Source of the DNA: Bradyrhizobium erythrophlei
Lineage (GTDB): Bacteria > Pseudomonadota > Alphaproteobacteria > Rhizobiales > Xanthobacteraceae
DNA: 64,000 bases
Reading direction: 5' to 3'
Assembly: GCF_900129505.1 (NCBI RefSeq)
Contig: NZ_LT670818.1
Coordinates: 1,674,001-1,738,000, forward strand
In this document: positions 46,618 to 56,055 of the stretch, in pieces
Position numbering within the stretch: position 1 is the first letter of the stretch
How the letters are laid out: every line of letters starts with the position of its first letter
Made by a program: the position numbers and the translations under genes
The notes under the pieces: model-generated
Seen by the model: the letters and a program-made list of their open reading frames with translations, nothing else
The model's database searches: none
Told to the model about the DNA's origin: nothing

Positions 46618-46703
46618 CGTCATGGCCTGGCTTGTCTCTGCCATCGACGTCTTTGCTAGTGGTTGTAAAGACGTGGATACCCGGCACAAGGCCGGGCATG
46701 ACG
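46618..46703. repeat. Palindromic repeat, GTCATGGCC type
   Basis: Arms CGTCATGGCCTGG (46618-46630) and GCCGGGCATGACG (46691-46703) with an internal hairpin ACGTCTTT/AAAGACGT (46647-46654 / 46667-46674). Its minus strand translates as MPGLVPGIHVF..., a phrase familiar from misannotated ORFs in Bradyrhizobium. Confidence 0.85.
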
Positions 46704-46750
46704 ACTTCTTGGAATGTCAAGGCTGCGCGCGACCACGACGGACGCCGCAA

Positions 46751-47476
46751 TCACACCATATATTGCCCGCCGTTGATGGTCAGCGTCGAGCCGGTGACGG
46801 CACCGGCTTCGTCGGCGGCGAGAAACACCACGGCACGGGCGATTTCATCGGGCTCGCCGAGGCGGCCGATCGGGATCAGCGGCAGGATGCTCTTCTCCAG
46901 CACCTCCTTCGGCACCGCCTGCACCATCTCGGTGTTGATATAGCCCGGACAGATCGCGTTCACGGTGATGCCGCCCTTGGCATTTTCCAGCGCGAGCGCC
47001 TTGGTGAAGCCGATATCACCGGCCTTCGCCGCCGAATAATTGACCTGGCCGAACTGGCCCTTCTGGCCGTTGATCGAGGAAATGTTGATGATGCGGCCGA
47101 ACTTGCGGGAGCGCATGCCCTCGATCACCTGGCGCGTCATGTTGAACAGCGAGCCGAGATTGGTGTTGATGACCGCGTTCCACTGCTCGAACGTCATCTT
47201 GTGGAAGGCTCCGTCCCGGGTGATGCCGGCGTTGTTGACGAGCACCTCGACCGGGCCGAGATCGGCCTCGACCTGCTTGATACCGGCGGCGCAGGCATCG
47301 AACGAACTTACGTCCCATTTGTAGACGGGAATACCGGTCTCGGCCTTGAACTTGTCCGCCGCGGCGTCATTTCCCGCGTAGTTGGCGGCCACCTTGTAGC
47401 CGGCGGCCTTCAAGGCCTTGCTGATCGAAGCCCCGATGCCCCGCGTTCCCCCCGATACCAACGCAACACGTGCCAT
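46751..47476 (-). CDS. phbB: Acetoacetyl-CoA reductase
   Basis: 241 residues. NADPH-dependent short-chain dehydrogenase: nucleotide loop SGGTRGIG at 8-15, catalytic Ser134, Tyr147 and Lys151 (ISSING, NYSAAK). Reduces acetoacetyl-CoA to (R)-3-hydroxybutyryl-CoA for polyhydroxybutyrate. Lies 279 bases downstream of phaA on the same strand, with a terminator-like hairpin between, so it may have its own promoter. Confidence 0.95.
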   Translation of the reverse strand: MARVALVSGGTRGIGASISKALKAAGYKVAANYAGNDAAADKFKAETGIPVYKWDVSSFDACAAGIKQVEADLGPVEVLVNNAGITRDGAFHKMTFEQWNAVINTNLGSLFNMTRQVIEGMRSRKFGRIINISSINGQKGQFGQVNYSAAKAGDIGFTKALALENAKGGITVNAICPGYINTEMVQAVPKEVLEKSILPLIPIGRLGEPDEIARAVVFLAADEAGAVTGSTLTINGGQYMV

Positions 47477-47580
47477 GTCGTATCCTTCCCTTGGCGTCTC
47501 TCGAACTTGCGTTTTTTATTTTATAGCTTCGAATTAAGCGGGCCGTTTGACGAACATCAAGAACAAAAACGCCCGGCTCA

Positions 47581-47619
47581 GAGCGCGATCAGCAAAAGTG
47601 GCCACCGGTTTGCGCGCTC
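47581..47619. repeat. Inverted repeat, AAGTGG-ACCGG type, in the phaA-phbB gap
   Basis: Arms GAGCGCG (47581-47587) and CGCGCTC (47613-47619); the centre AGCAAAAGTGGCCACCGGTTTGCG carries the shared core, split here for brevity as AAAAGTGG and ACCGGTTTGCG. Confidence 0.75.
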
Positions 47620-47631
47620 CAAAAGAAAAAG

Positions 47632-47659
47632 GGCGCATGATCCTGCCGGATCATGCGCC
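47632..47659 (-). terminator. Intrinsic terminator downstream of phaA
   Basis: Perfect 12-base stem GGCGCATGATCC / GGATCATGCGCC with loop TGCC. Read on the minus strand the stem is followed by CTTTTTCTTTTGG, a good U tract. It lies about 100 bases past the phaA stop. Confidence 0.75.
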
Positions 47660-47755
47660 GCTCCCGGCGTTTCTTTATTAGCCAGAAGTTCTGCGGTTGC
47701 TAGATGATCTTTTCATCAGACGACGCCGAACGTTTAATCGCGTGCGGTGCACATG

Positions 47756-48940
<1,185 letters not shown>

Positions 48941-49239
48941 CTCCTGGGGGCTTGAGGGTTTGGTTGGGCGGGCGCCGGATTGGCAGGCCAGTCTCTCTCC
49001 TCATCCTGTTAACGTCGTTGAGGCATGTCAACCGGCCGGAGGCCGAAATCTCGCCGCGGAGCACTCAAAATGACGTTCTTGGCGTATCCATAAGCAACGT
49101 CTATGCTTTGGAATTGACCGTGCTGCACAAAACGGTAGCCGAAGCTTATTGAAAATGCTTACTTTGTTGCGTTGCGTTGCTCGTCAACCCTGCGGCGAAG
49201 CCGTCGGGTTCCTTCTCCTCGGTGTGCATGTGTGAGCCC
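48941..49239. promoter_or_regulatory. Divergent phaA / phaR control region with TTGC repeats
   Basis: 299 bases. At 49164-49182 the sequence reads TTGTTGCGTTGCGTTGCTC, three evenly spaced TTGC units. PhaR proteins are known to bind TGC-rich DNA (work on Paracoccus), so this is a probable PhaR site about 60 bases before the phaR start. TTGACC at 49114-49119 may be a -35 box. Confidence 0.55.
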
Positions 49240-49839
49240 ATGGCGAAATCTGACCAACCCACCACGATCAAGAAATATGCGAACCGGCGGCTCTATAATA
49301 CCGGCACAAGTACCTATGTCACGCTCGAAGACCTCGCCGCGATGGTCAAGGAGGGCGAGGACTTCCTCGTCTACGACGCCAAGACCGGGGACGACATCAC
49401 CCGATCGGTGCTGGCGCAAATCATCTTCGAGCAGGAGAACAAGGCCGGCCAGAACCTGCTGCCGACCACGTTCCTGCGCCAGCTGATCCGCTTCTACGGC
49501 GACAGCATGCAGATGGTGGTGCCGAAATATCTCGAACAGTCGATCGATACGCTGACACGCGAGCAGGAAAAATTCCGCAAGCAGCTGACCAACACTTTCT
49601 CGGGAACGCCGTTTGCTCCGCTCGAAGAACATGTCCGCCGCAACATGGAATTGTTTCAGCAGACCTTCTCGATGTTCAAGCCGTTCGTGCCGCCACGCGC
49701 CGGATCCGCCGCGGAGCCGGAAAAAACCCCCGAGCCGGTGCCCGAAGAGGACAACATCGACGATCTGCGCCGTCAGATGAAGGACATGCAGGAGCGCCTC
49801 GAGCGCATGTCGAAGGAGCCGACGAAGAAGGAAGAGTGA
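49240..49839 (+). CDS. phaR: Polyhydroxyalkanoate synthesis repressor PhaR
   Basis: 199 residues from ATG at 49240. N-terminal PHB/PHA DNA-binding domain (TIKKYANRRLYNTGTSTYV, residues 9-27), then the PHB_acc region and a C-terminal coiled, charged tail (DDLRRQMKDMQERLERM). It binds PHB granules and DNA: without polymer it represses phasin and its own gene. Longer in-frame starts were rejected. Confidence 0.95.
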   Translation: MAKSDQPTTIKKYANRRLYNTGTSTYVTLEDLAAMVKEGEDFLVYDAKTGDDITRSVLAQIIFEQENKAGQNLLPTTFLRQLIRFYGDSMQMVVPKYLEQSIDTLTREQEKFRKQLTNTFSGTPFAPLEEHVRRNMELFQQTFSMFKPFVPPRAGSAAEPEKTPEPVPEEDNIDDLRRQMKDMQERLERMSKEPTKKEE

Positions 49840-49872
49840 GGGCCATCCTTCCGTCGTCGAACAACAACAGAT

Positions 49873-49987
49873 CGTCGTCCCCGCGAAAGATGGACCCACA
49901 ATCAGCGGTCCTAGATGTTGCGGAAGGTCTGTCCCACGATCGCCCAACCGATAGGTCACGGCGTCTGGGTCCCTGCTTTCGCAGGGA
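49873..49987. repeat. Degenerate GTCGTCCC palindromic repeat
   Basis: Left arm 49873-49898 and right arm 49966-49987 are inverted, imperfect copies of the family (CGTCGTCCCCGCGAAAG and CTTTCGCAGGGA). Between the convergent phaR and EAL genes; the right arm ends at the EAL stop codon. Confidence 0.7.
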
Positions 49988-49988
49988 C

Positions 49989-51689
49989 CTAGGGATTGTT
50001 AGCCGCGGGAAGCATGTCGGCGGCCGGCGCGCCCCACGGCCGCTCCGAAGACGCGAGCCCGATCAGGCGCCCCTGGATGTAGTCGCAGCCCCAGTCGCGC
50101 AGCATGATTGCGGCTTCCTCGTCCTGAACCCATTCGGCGACCGTCTTGATCTGCAACCGGCGCGCCAGATCGATCAGCGTATGCACGAAGGCGCGATCAT
50201 CCGCCGAGCGCGCGACGTTCTGCACGAACGCACCATCGATCTTCACGATGTCGACGCCGAGCTTGCGCAGATTGCGGAACGAGGTGTAACCGGCGCCGAA
50301 ATCGTCGATCGCGATCCGGCTGCCGAAATTCTTCAGCCGCGCGACGAAGCCGCGCAAATCGTCGACATCCTGGATCGCGACGGTTTCGGTGATTTCGACG
50401 ATCAGCCGTTCCGCGACGCCAGGATGCGCGCGCATCAGCGATTCGATCGAAGACCACCAGTCCGGGTCCATCGTGGTGTCGGGTGAAATGTTGAGGCTGA
50501 GTTGCACGTTCGGCGATACCGCCAGTTCAGCCACCACGAGTTCGAGCACGCGGTGGTCGACCAGGCGGATCAGGCCAAGCTTCTCCGCCACCGGAACGAT
50601 GTCCGGGGCCAGCAGCACCTGCCCGTCATCCTGCTCCATGCGGATCAGGCATTCATAGAACGCCGTATCGCGCGAACCCGCCTCCACCACCGGCTCGAAC
50701 GCCATCACGATCCGGCGCTCGTTGAGCGCGGTGACGATCTCGTCGGTGACGCGAATATTGACGCGGCGCTGGGCGTCGCGCTCGACATTGGGCCGCCATA
50801 CCGAGAACGACCCGGCGCGGCGGCGTTTGGCCATATCGAGCGTTTCATGGGCGCGGTTGATGGCTTCGTTGGCGCTGCGTGCGTAGCGCGGCACGCTGAC
50901 CGCACCGATCGAGGCGGTGACGGAGACTGGCCCGGATTGGGTCGGCACCACCTCGTCGCGAATACCGGCCAGAAACCGCTCGGCCGCGACGTTGATGTCG
51001 TCGACCGTGCAGTTCTTCAGGATCAGCCCGAATTTATTGCCGGAGAAGCGGCCGAGCACGTCGCCGCCGCGCAGTCGCGAACGAAGCCGCCGGGCCACTT
51101 CCGAAATCACTGCGTCGGCAACATCGAATCCGAATGCGTCATTGATGCGCGCCAGATGATCGATCCCGATCAGCATGAAGGCGCAGGATGTGCGAAAACG
51201 CGTCGCCTCCTCGATGGCCTCGGCCAGCGAGGCCATCAGATGCGTCCGATTGAGCTCACCGGTCAGCGGGTCATGCCGCGACAGCTTCAGCAATTGCTCC
51301 TCGCGGGCGTGGCGTTCATTGTTGATGCGGACAATGCCGTGGGCACGCAGCGGCCGTCCGTCAGGACCGGCGAACCAGCGCCCGGTTTCCTCGACCCAGA
51401 GCATCGGCTCGGAAGACGAGGTCCGCACGCCATATTCGATCCGGTAAGGGGCGCCTTCGGCGCCATGCGCGGGCGGCGAGTTGGCCAGCGCATCGGAGCG
51501 GATCATACGTACCGGCTCGATCAGCCTGGAAAACTCCGAGCCCTTCGCGAGCGACGCCTTCGGGATATCGGAAAACACCGCGCCGGCATGATCGCTCCAG
51601 GTGATGATGTCAGTGGTGATGTCCCAGACGAACGCGGCCTGGCCGAGCGAAGCCAGGATGGTCGAAGCTTTCGGTGGAGCGGATGTCAC
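49989..51689 (-). CDS. Bifunctional-looking PAS-like/degenerate GGDEF/EAL protein (c-di-GMP phosphodiesterase candidate)
   Basis: 566 residues. A PAS-like N-terminus (about 10-125), a GGDEF domain (about 135-300) in which the active motif is SGNKF at 216-220 rather than GGDEF, and an EAL domain (about 310-560). EAL catalytic positions look intact: Glu346 (ECL), Asn400, Glu432, Asp462-Asp463, Lys483, Glu519 and Gln539. So it probably hydrolyses c-di-GMP while its GGDEF half is regulatory, perhaps GTP-binding. No membrane segment was seen, so a cytoplasmic sensor is likely. Confidence 0.9.
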   Translation of the reverse strand: MTSAPPKASTILASLGQAAFVWDITTDIITWSDHAGAVFSDIPKASLAKGSEFSRLIEPVRMIRSDALANSPPAHGAEGAPYRIEYGVRTSSSEPMLWVEETGRWFAGPDGRPLRAHGIVRINNERHAREEQLLKLSRHDPLTGELNRTHLMASLAEAIEEATRFRTSCAFMLIGIDHLARINDAFGFDVADAVISEVARRLRSRLRGGDVLGRFSGNKFGLILKNCTVDDINVAAERFLAGIRDEVVPTQSGPVSVTASIGAVSVPRYARSANEAINRAHETLDMAKRRRAGSFSVWRPNVERDAQRRVNIRVTDEIVTALNERRIVMAFEPVVEAGSRDTAFYECLIRMEQDDGQVLLAPDIVPVAEKLGLIRLVDHRVLELVVAELAVSPNVQLSLNISPDTTMDPDWWSSIESLMRAHPGVAERLIVEITETVAIQDVDDLRGFVARLKNFGSRIAIDDFGAGYTSFRNLRKLGVDIVKIDGAFVQNVARSADDRAFVHTLIDLARRLQIKTVAEWVQDEEAAIMLRDWGCDYIQGRLIGLASSERPWGAPAADMLPAANNP

Positions 51690-52019
51690 GGTCGCCTCGT
51701 TTCAGGACACTGCCGGGTGTTTCCCGGTCTCAAGGATACTGCCTGTTTCGGCACAGACCAGCGCGTATTCCGCAAAAGGTGGGTACCGGCTTTGCGATCA
51801 GAATACGCGCAAATTATTAATGGAGAGCGTTTTCTCACGGCAAACCGGGGGCCGCCGGAAAATGCTCTGCGCGAAGTTCGTAAATATTAATATTCCGCAA
51901 ACCACGTTCGAAGGCTGTCCGGAACAAAATGGGGGGAACCGGCATAGCCCTTGCGAGGATGAAATCGAAGCGCGCGCAACGTCCCAGAACGTGACAGTTA
52001 AGCCGGATTTCGATTTACG
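51690..52019. other. Divergent gap EAL gene / small hypothetical gene
   Basis: 330 bases. Contains the repeat at 51761-51810 and a perfect AT palindrome AATATTAATATT (51883-51894). The latter lies about 125 bases before the 52,020 gene and may be a regulator site. Confidence 0.5.
51761..51810. repeat. Inverted repeat, GTGGGTACCGG type
   Basis: Perfect ten-base arms GCGCGTATTC (51761-51770) and GAATACGCGC (51801-51810), with inner CGCAAA/TTTGCG pairing and the core GGTGGGTACCGGC. Same architecture as 39,833-39,881. Confidence 0.85.
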
Positions 52020-52307
52020 ATGTTAAGCAACGATCGACCAAACGAGGCGGTAGAAGGCGGCGTCGTTACCGGCGAAAAGCCCGCCTGCGTCGCGCTGGTG
52101 CCGGTGGTGCCTACGGTTCATTGGTCGCGGGTGCCGGAGCAGTCGCGGTCACGGGCCGATTTCGTCACCCAGCTGATCGCAACCGCCGAGCATCTACCGC
52201 AGACCCGTTGCCTGCGTCGGGCAACGCCGGCCGATGCCAAAGCTGCCTACGGCGCGCAGCTGCAACAGGGCCAGGCCGCCGGCATCCGCACCCGTCAGAT
52301 CGTCTAG
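52020..52307 (+). CDS. Hypothetical protein, 95 residues
   Basis: From ATG at 52020. No domain that I recognise; composition is ordinary, with an Ala-rich helix-prone C-terminal half (ADAKAAYGAQLQQGQAAG) and a conserved-looking HWSRVPEQSRSRADFVTQLIA split across the middle. No signal or membrane segment. Its TAG stop touches a 13-base hairpin that would end transcription. I recall hypothetical proteins of this kind in Bradyrhizobium but cannot assign a role. Confidence 0.6.
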   Translation: MLSNDRPNEAVEGGVVTGEKPACVALVPVVPTVHWSRVPEQSRSRADFVTQLIATAEHLPQTRCLRRATPADAKAAYGAQLQQGQAAGIRTRQIV

Positions 52308-52402
52308 GGCTTCGGTTCTGATTGAATTAGAACCGAAGCCCTCGATTCTTGTTTTGACGCGTTTTCTTCATGCGAACCGGTGTTCACTTCGCTCGAAAAC
52401 GC
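52307..52402. repeat. Double-hairpin repeat directly after the 52,020 gene
   Basis: First hairpin: perfect 13-base arms 52307-52319 and 52329-52341 (GGGCTTCGGTTCT type) around a nine-base loop, starting at the last base of the TAG stop. Second: GCGTTTTC (52359-52366) / GAAAACGC (52395-52402) enclosing GAACCGGTGTTCACTTC, a variant of the shared ACCGG core. I recognise the unit as common in Bradyrhizobium intergenic DNA. Confidence 0.85.
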
Positions 52403-52416
52403 TCTGGATCAGAAAG

Positions 52417-53046
52417 TTAACGCGGCGGATCTTCGGACGACGGCGGCGAGCCTTCGCCCGGCTGCAACTCCGGGGATGCGACCTCCGGCGACGGTCTCGC
52501 CGGCGCGACCTCGGCAGGCACCATTTTCGGCTCGACGCGATCATGCGGCGCGGCTTCGGCGACGGGCACCGGCTCTGACGGCGCCTGGGCCGGGGCCGGC
52601 GGGGCCGGCTCGAATTGAGGTTCGGGCGCAGCGGCCGCCCGCTTGCGGGAGGGGGCAGCGGCTGCCGCCACCGTTCCGCGCCGGGGGCGCAGCGCAATGC
52701 CCGACAGGAAATCCACCAGCGACAACAGCGACAGCAGGAAATAGGTCGAGGTGCCGAACTTCGGCCACAGCAGGAATTCAGCGCCGGCGGCTCCGAACAC
52801 GATCAGCGACAACAGATGATCGGTGAGATATTTCCCGCCGGGACGGGCGCCCTTCATGACCTCGAGCAACAGCAACAGGATGCCGAGCGCGAGCAGGACA
52901 TCGCTCAGCGTCACCGGCCATTGCGCGCCGGACATCAGCGTCAACGTCAGAAGCGGCTCGGCGAGAGTCACGCCGGGCATCAGGAAGGCGATGATGTTGT
53001 AGATCGCGAGCGGAATCAGGAGGAGCGGGAAACCGACCATGGACAT
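52417..53046 (-). CDS. Conserved membrane protein with Pro/Ala-rich tail
   Basis: 209 residues from ATG at 53046, which has GAAGG eight bases upstream; a GTG 24 bases earlier lacks that. Four hydrophobic segments (about 4-25, 45-60, 75-95, 100-118) then a cytoplasmic or periplasmic low-complexity tail rich in Pro, Ala and Glu. No family recognised. Lies downstream of rpmF on the same strand. Confidence 0.75.
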   Translation of the reverse strand: MSMVGFPLLLIPLAIYNIIAFLMPGVTLAEPLLTLTLMSGAQWPVTLSDVLLALGILLLLLEVMKGARPGGKYLTDHLLSLIVFGAAGAEFLLWPKFGTSTYFLLSLLSLVDFLSGIALRPRRGTVAAAAAPSRKRAAAAPEPQFEPAPPAPAQAPSEPVPVAEAAPHDRVEPKMVPAEVAPARPSPEVASPELQPGEGSPPSSEDPPR

Positions 53047-53208
53047 CGGCGAGGCCTTCTTTTCAAGCACCGGATGTTCTCGGGCAAACCCATGGGGTTC
53101 GCAGCAGGAAACCGTCTTACAGGCTCCGCCTCGCGTTACGGAGCCTGGACTCGGGCCGCACAGGCGCGAACCCGGGTATGCCGTGGCGCGTCCTGGACAC
53201 CGGCCCGG

Positions 53209-53394
53209 TCAGGATTCCTTCTTGGCCTTCAGAACCTGGCGTCCCTTGTACATGCCGGTCTTCAGGTCGAGGTGGTGCGGACGGCGCAATTCGCCGGAGT
53301 CCTTGTCCTCGGCATAGGTCGGCTTCTTCAGCGCATCCGCCGAGCGGCGCATGCCACGCCGCGAGGGCGATGTTTTTCTTCTGGGAACGGCCAT
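53209..53394 (-). CDS. rpmF: 50S ribosomal protein L32
   Basis: 61 residues, [18 protein letters not shown] start and the [12 protein letters not shown] segment typical of L32. No zinc-binding cysteines, which is the common alphaproteobacterial form. Part of the large subunit. Downstream of mtgA by 158 bases. Confidence 0.97.
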   Translation of the reverse strand: MAVPRRKTSPSRRGMRRSADALKKPTYAEDKDSGELRRPHHLDLKTGMYKGRQVLKAKKES

Positions 53395-53552
53395 TTCGGT
53401 GTCCTCTAGGGATGTTGTGGTCTAGGCATCGTCCAAACGCGGACGGCTGAAGCGTTTAGGCCGCGAGCTCGAATGCCGATAAGGCCGCGCTTATAGAGGA
53501 TGGGGCCGTGCAAAGCTAGGGTGGTTTGCTGCCAAAATGGCCGAAAATTGGC

Positions 53553-54230
53553 TCAAAAAGCGCGATTTTCACTCCAGCAACGTTGCAGGGAGGGGGCCTG
53601 TGCCCGAGCCATGTAAGTTCCGGCCAGACGGCGCACCCCGGGGCCGGGATTGCGGGCGCTGCGCTTGACCGGATTAGGCAGGATCGCCGCCAGTAGCGCC
53701 GCTTCGCGTGGCGAGAGGGCCGATGCCGGGCGGCCGAAAGCAAAGATGGAACCGGCTTGCGCGCCGAACTGACCGGTTGGACCGAGCTCGGCGATGTTGA
53801 GGTAGATTTCCAGGATCCGCTGCTTCGGCAGCACGAAATCGATCCACAGCGCCAGCGGAAGCTCCAGCGCCTTGCGGACCACGCTGCGGCCCGGCCACAG
53901 GAACAGGTTTTTCGCCACCTGCTGGGTGATGGTCGAGCCGCCGCGGGTGACCTCACCCTCCTCGGCATCGTCGATCACGTCGCGCAGCGCATCCCAGTCG
54001 ATGCCGTGATGGCTGCAGAATTTGGCATCTTCGGCGGCAACCACCGAACGCGGCAAAAAGGGTGAGATCGCGCTGAAATCGACCCATTGCCGTGACATTG
54101 GCGCGCCGGTCAAATAGCGCCAGGCCATCAGGGTGGAGACCGGGTGGCCGGTGCGATAGAGCGGCGCCAGCACATAGGGCAGCAGCAGCGCGGCCAGCAC
54201 GATCAGCAGCAGATTTCGGGCTATGCGCAA
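53553..54230 (-). CDS. mtgA: Monofunctional peptidoglycan glycosyltransferase
   Basis: 225 residues. One N-terminal membrane anchor (about 7-25), then a GT51 domain with catalytic Glu67 in [12 protein letters not shown] and [14 protein letters not shown]. Polymerises lipid II into glycan strands at the inner membrane. Divergent from the polyprenyl synthase gene. Confidence 0.95.
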   Translation of the reverse strand: MRIARNLLLIVLAALLLPYVLAPLYRTGHPVSTLMAWRYLTGAPMSRQWVDFSAISPFLPRSVVAAEDAKFCSHHGIDWDALRDVIDDAEEGEVTRGGSTITQQVAKNLFLWPGRSVVRKALELPLALWIDFVLPKQRILEIYLNIAELGPTGQFGAQAGSIFAFGRPASALSPREAALLAAILPNPVKRSARNPGPGVRRLAGTYMARAQAPSLQRCWSENRAF

Positions 54231-54410
54231 ATGTGGCGCTTCTGGTTAATGGCGGGGGGCGCGGGCAAAAACAGCCGGTACGACTGATATCTCCCTGATA
54301 TTTCCGGGTTTTTCCAGCGGTTGCAAGGTGCCCGCCGCCCCGCCGTCGGAATTGACGAAGACCGTGCCATCAACGATTGTCCCCGCCAAATCGATTGGGA
54401 GCCCTCTTTG

Positions 54411-55337
54411 ATGACGACCGGCACTGCAACTTTCGACTTTGCGAAACGACTGGACCAGACCGCGGAGGACACCGAAGCGCTGCTGGGCAAACTCTTGTCG
54501 GATGCGCTCTTGCCCGGCGAGATCGCCCGGCCGAAGCGGCTGATGGACGCTATGCGCTATTCCAGCCTCGGCGGCGGAAAACGCTTGAGGCCGTTCCTGG
54601 TGGTGGAGAGTTCCGCCGTGTTCGGCGTGCCGCGCGAGGCCGCCCTGCTGGCCGGCGCCGCACTGGAATGTATCCACTGCTATTCGCTGATCCATGACGA
54701 TCTGCCGGCGATGGACAACAGCGATCTGCGCCGCGGCCGGCCGACGCTGCACAAGCAAACCGACGACGCCACGGCGATTCTTGCCGGCGACGCATTGCTG
54801 ACGCTCGCCTTCGACATCATCACCCGTGACGAGATCCACCGCGATCCGACGGTGCGCCTGTTGCTGACGCGCGCGCTGGCGCGCGCCTCGGGCATCGGCG
54901 GCATGGTCGGCGGCCAGATGCTCGACCTCGCCGGCGAGGGCCGCTTCGGCGACCGCGAGCCGGTCGACGTCGCCCGCCTGCAGCAGATGAAGACCGGCGC
55001 GCTGTTGCGCTTCGGCTGCATTGCCGGGGCGATCCTCGGCCAGTCCTCGGCCAATGAATATCAGGCGCTCGACGATTACGGCCGCGCGCTTGGCGAAGCC
55101 TTCCAGATCGCCGACGATCTGCTCGACGTGGAGGGCGATGCCGCCGCGCTGGGCAAGCAGACCGGACAGGATGCGGCTCTCGGCAAGACCACCTTCGTCA
55201 CCCAACTCGGGATCGACGGCGCCAAGAAACGCGTGCGCGATCTTTTGGCGCGCGCCGATTCCGCGCTCTCGATCTTCGGCGCCAAGGGCGAGGTGCTGCG
55301 CGCCGCCGCGCGATTTGTCGCCGAACGCAAGAATTGA
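54411..55337 (+). CDS. ispA: Polyprenyl (farnesyl) diphosphate synthase
   Basis: 308 residues from ATG at 54411. First aspartate motif DDLPAMD at 96-102, second DDLLD at 235-239, and GGGKRLRP at 54-61. Short Asp motif spacing suits farnesyl or geranylgeranyl diphosphate synthase; ispA is the best name. Head of a two-gene unit with the DUF1345 gene. Confidence 0.92.
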   Translation: MTTGTATFDFAKRLDQTAEDTEALLGKLLSDALLPGEIARPKRLMDAMRYSSLGGGKRLRPFLVVESSAVFGVPREAALLAGAALECIHCYSLIHDDLPAMDNSDLRRGRPTLHKQTDDATAILAGDALLTLAFDIITRDEIHRDPTVRLLLTRALARASGIGGMVGGQMLDLAGEGRFGDREPVDVARLQQMKTGALLRFGCIAGAILGQSSANEYQALDDYGRALGEAFQIADDLLDVEGDAAALGKQTGQDAALGKTTFVTQLGIDGAKKRVRDLLARADSALSIFGAKGEVLRAAARFVAERKN

Positions 55338-55345
55338 CGGCGCCG

Positions 55346-56035
55346 ATGGCGGATAAAAGGGAAACCGACGATCCCGTCCTGCTCCGCTTCCGGAAGATGT
55401 CGAGGCCGGCCCGCGTGGTCTATGCGCGGCCGCGCACGTTCATATCGGCCGCGATCGGGATCGTGGCGTTCTTTCTGCTGCCGGGCTCGCTGCGGCTGGT
55501 GACGCGTCTCCTGCTCGGCTGGGATATATTCGCGACGCTATATCTGGTGCTGGCCTACACCATGATGTTTCGCTGCGGTCTCGCGCATATCAAGCGCAAC
55601 GCGGTGCTGCAGGACGATGGCCGCTTCCTGATCCTGCTGGTGACCGCGCTCGGAGCCTTTGCTTCGATCGCCGCGATCGTATTCGAGCTCGGCGAAAGCC
55701 ATCGCAGCGCGACTGAACTGATACTGGCGACCGTGACGATCGCGTTGTCCTGGGCCGCGGTGCACACCACCTTCGCGCTACATTACGCCCACGACTACTA
55801 CCGGGGCGCCAAACCCGGCGGTTTGCAGTTTCCCAGCGGCGACGAGCATGATCATGCCGACTACTGGGATTTCGTCTATTTCTCTTTCGTGATCGGCATG
55901 ACCGCGCAGGTCTCGGATGTCGGCATCACCGACAAGACCATCCGCCGCACCGCCACCGCGCACGGCATCATCTCGTTCATCTACAATACCGCGCTGGTGG
56001 CGCTGATGGTCAATATCGCGGCAAGCGCGATCTGA
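55346..56035 (+). CDS. DUF1345 family membrane protein
   Basis: 229 residues from ATG at 55346; a TTG at 55334 overlapping the ispA stop is an alternative. Five or six hydrophobic segments. The family motif region HYAHDYYRG, DYWDFVYFSFVIGM and the QVSDVGITDKTIRR loop are visible. Function unknown. Confidence 0.88.
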   Translation: MADKRETDDPVLLRFRKMSRPARVVYARPRTFISAAIGIVAFFLLPGSLRLVTRLLLGWDIFATLYLVLAYTMMFRCGLAHIKRNAVLQDDGRFLILLVTALGAFASIAAIVFELGESHRSATELILATVTIALSWAAVHTTFALHYAHDYYRGAKPGGLQFPSGDEHDHADYWDFVYFSFVIGMTAQVSDVGITDKTIRRTATAHGIISFIYNTALVALMVNIAASAI

Positions 56036-56055
56036 CCGGACACGGCACCATCAAC

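Noticed and set aside
46577..46750. N-terminal extension of the DMT transporter gene
   Set aside because: The extension translates repeat DNA (MPGLVPGIHVF phrase); the membrane protein begins at 46576.
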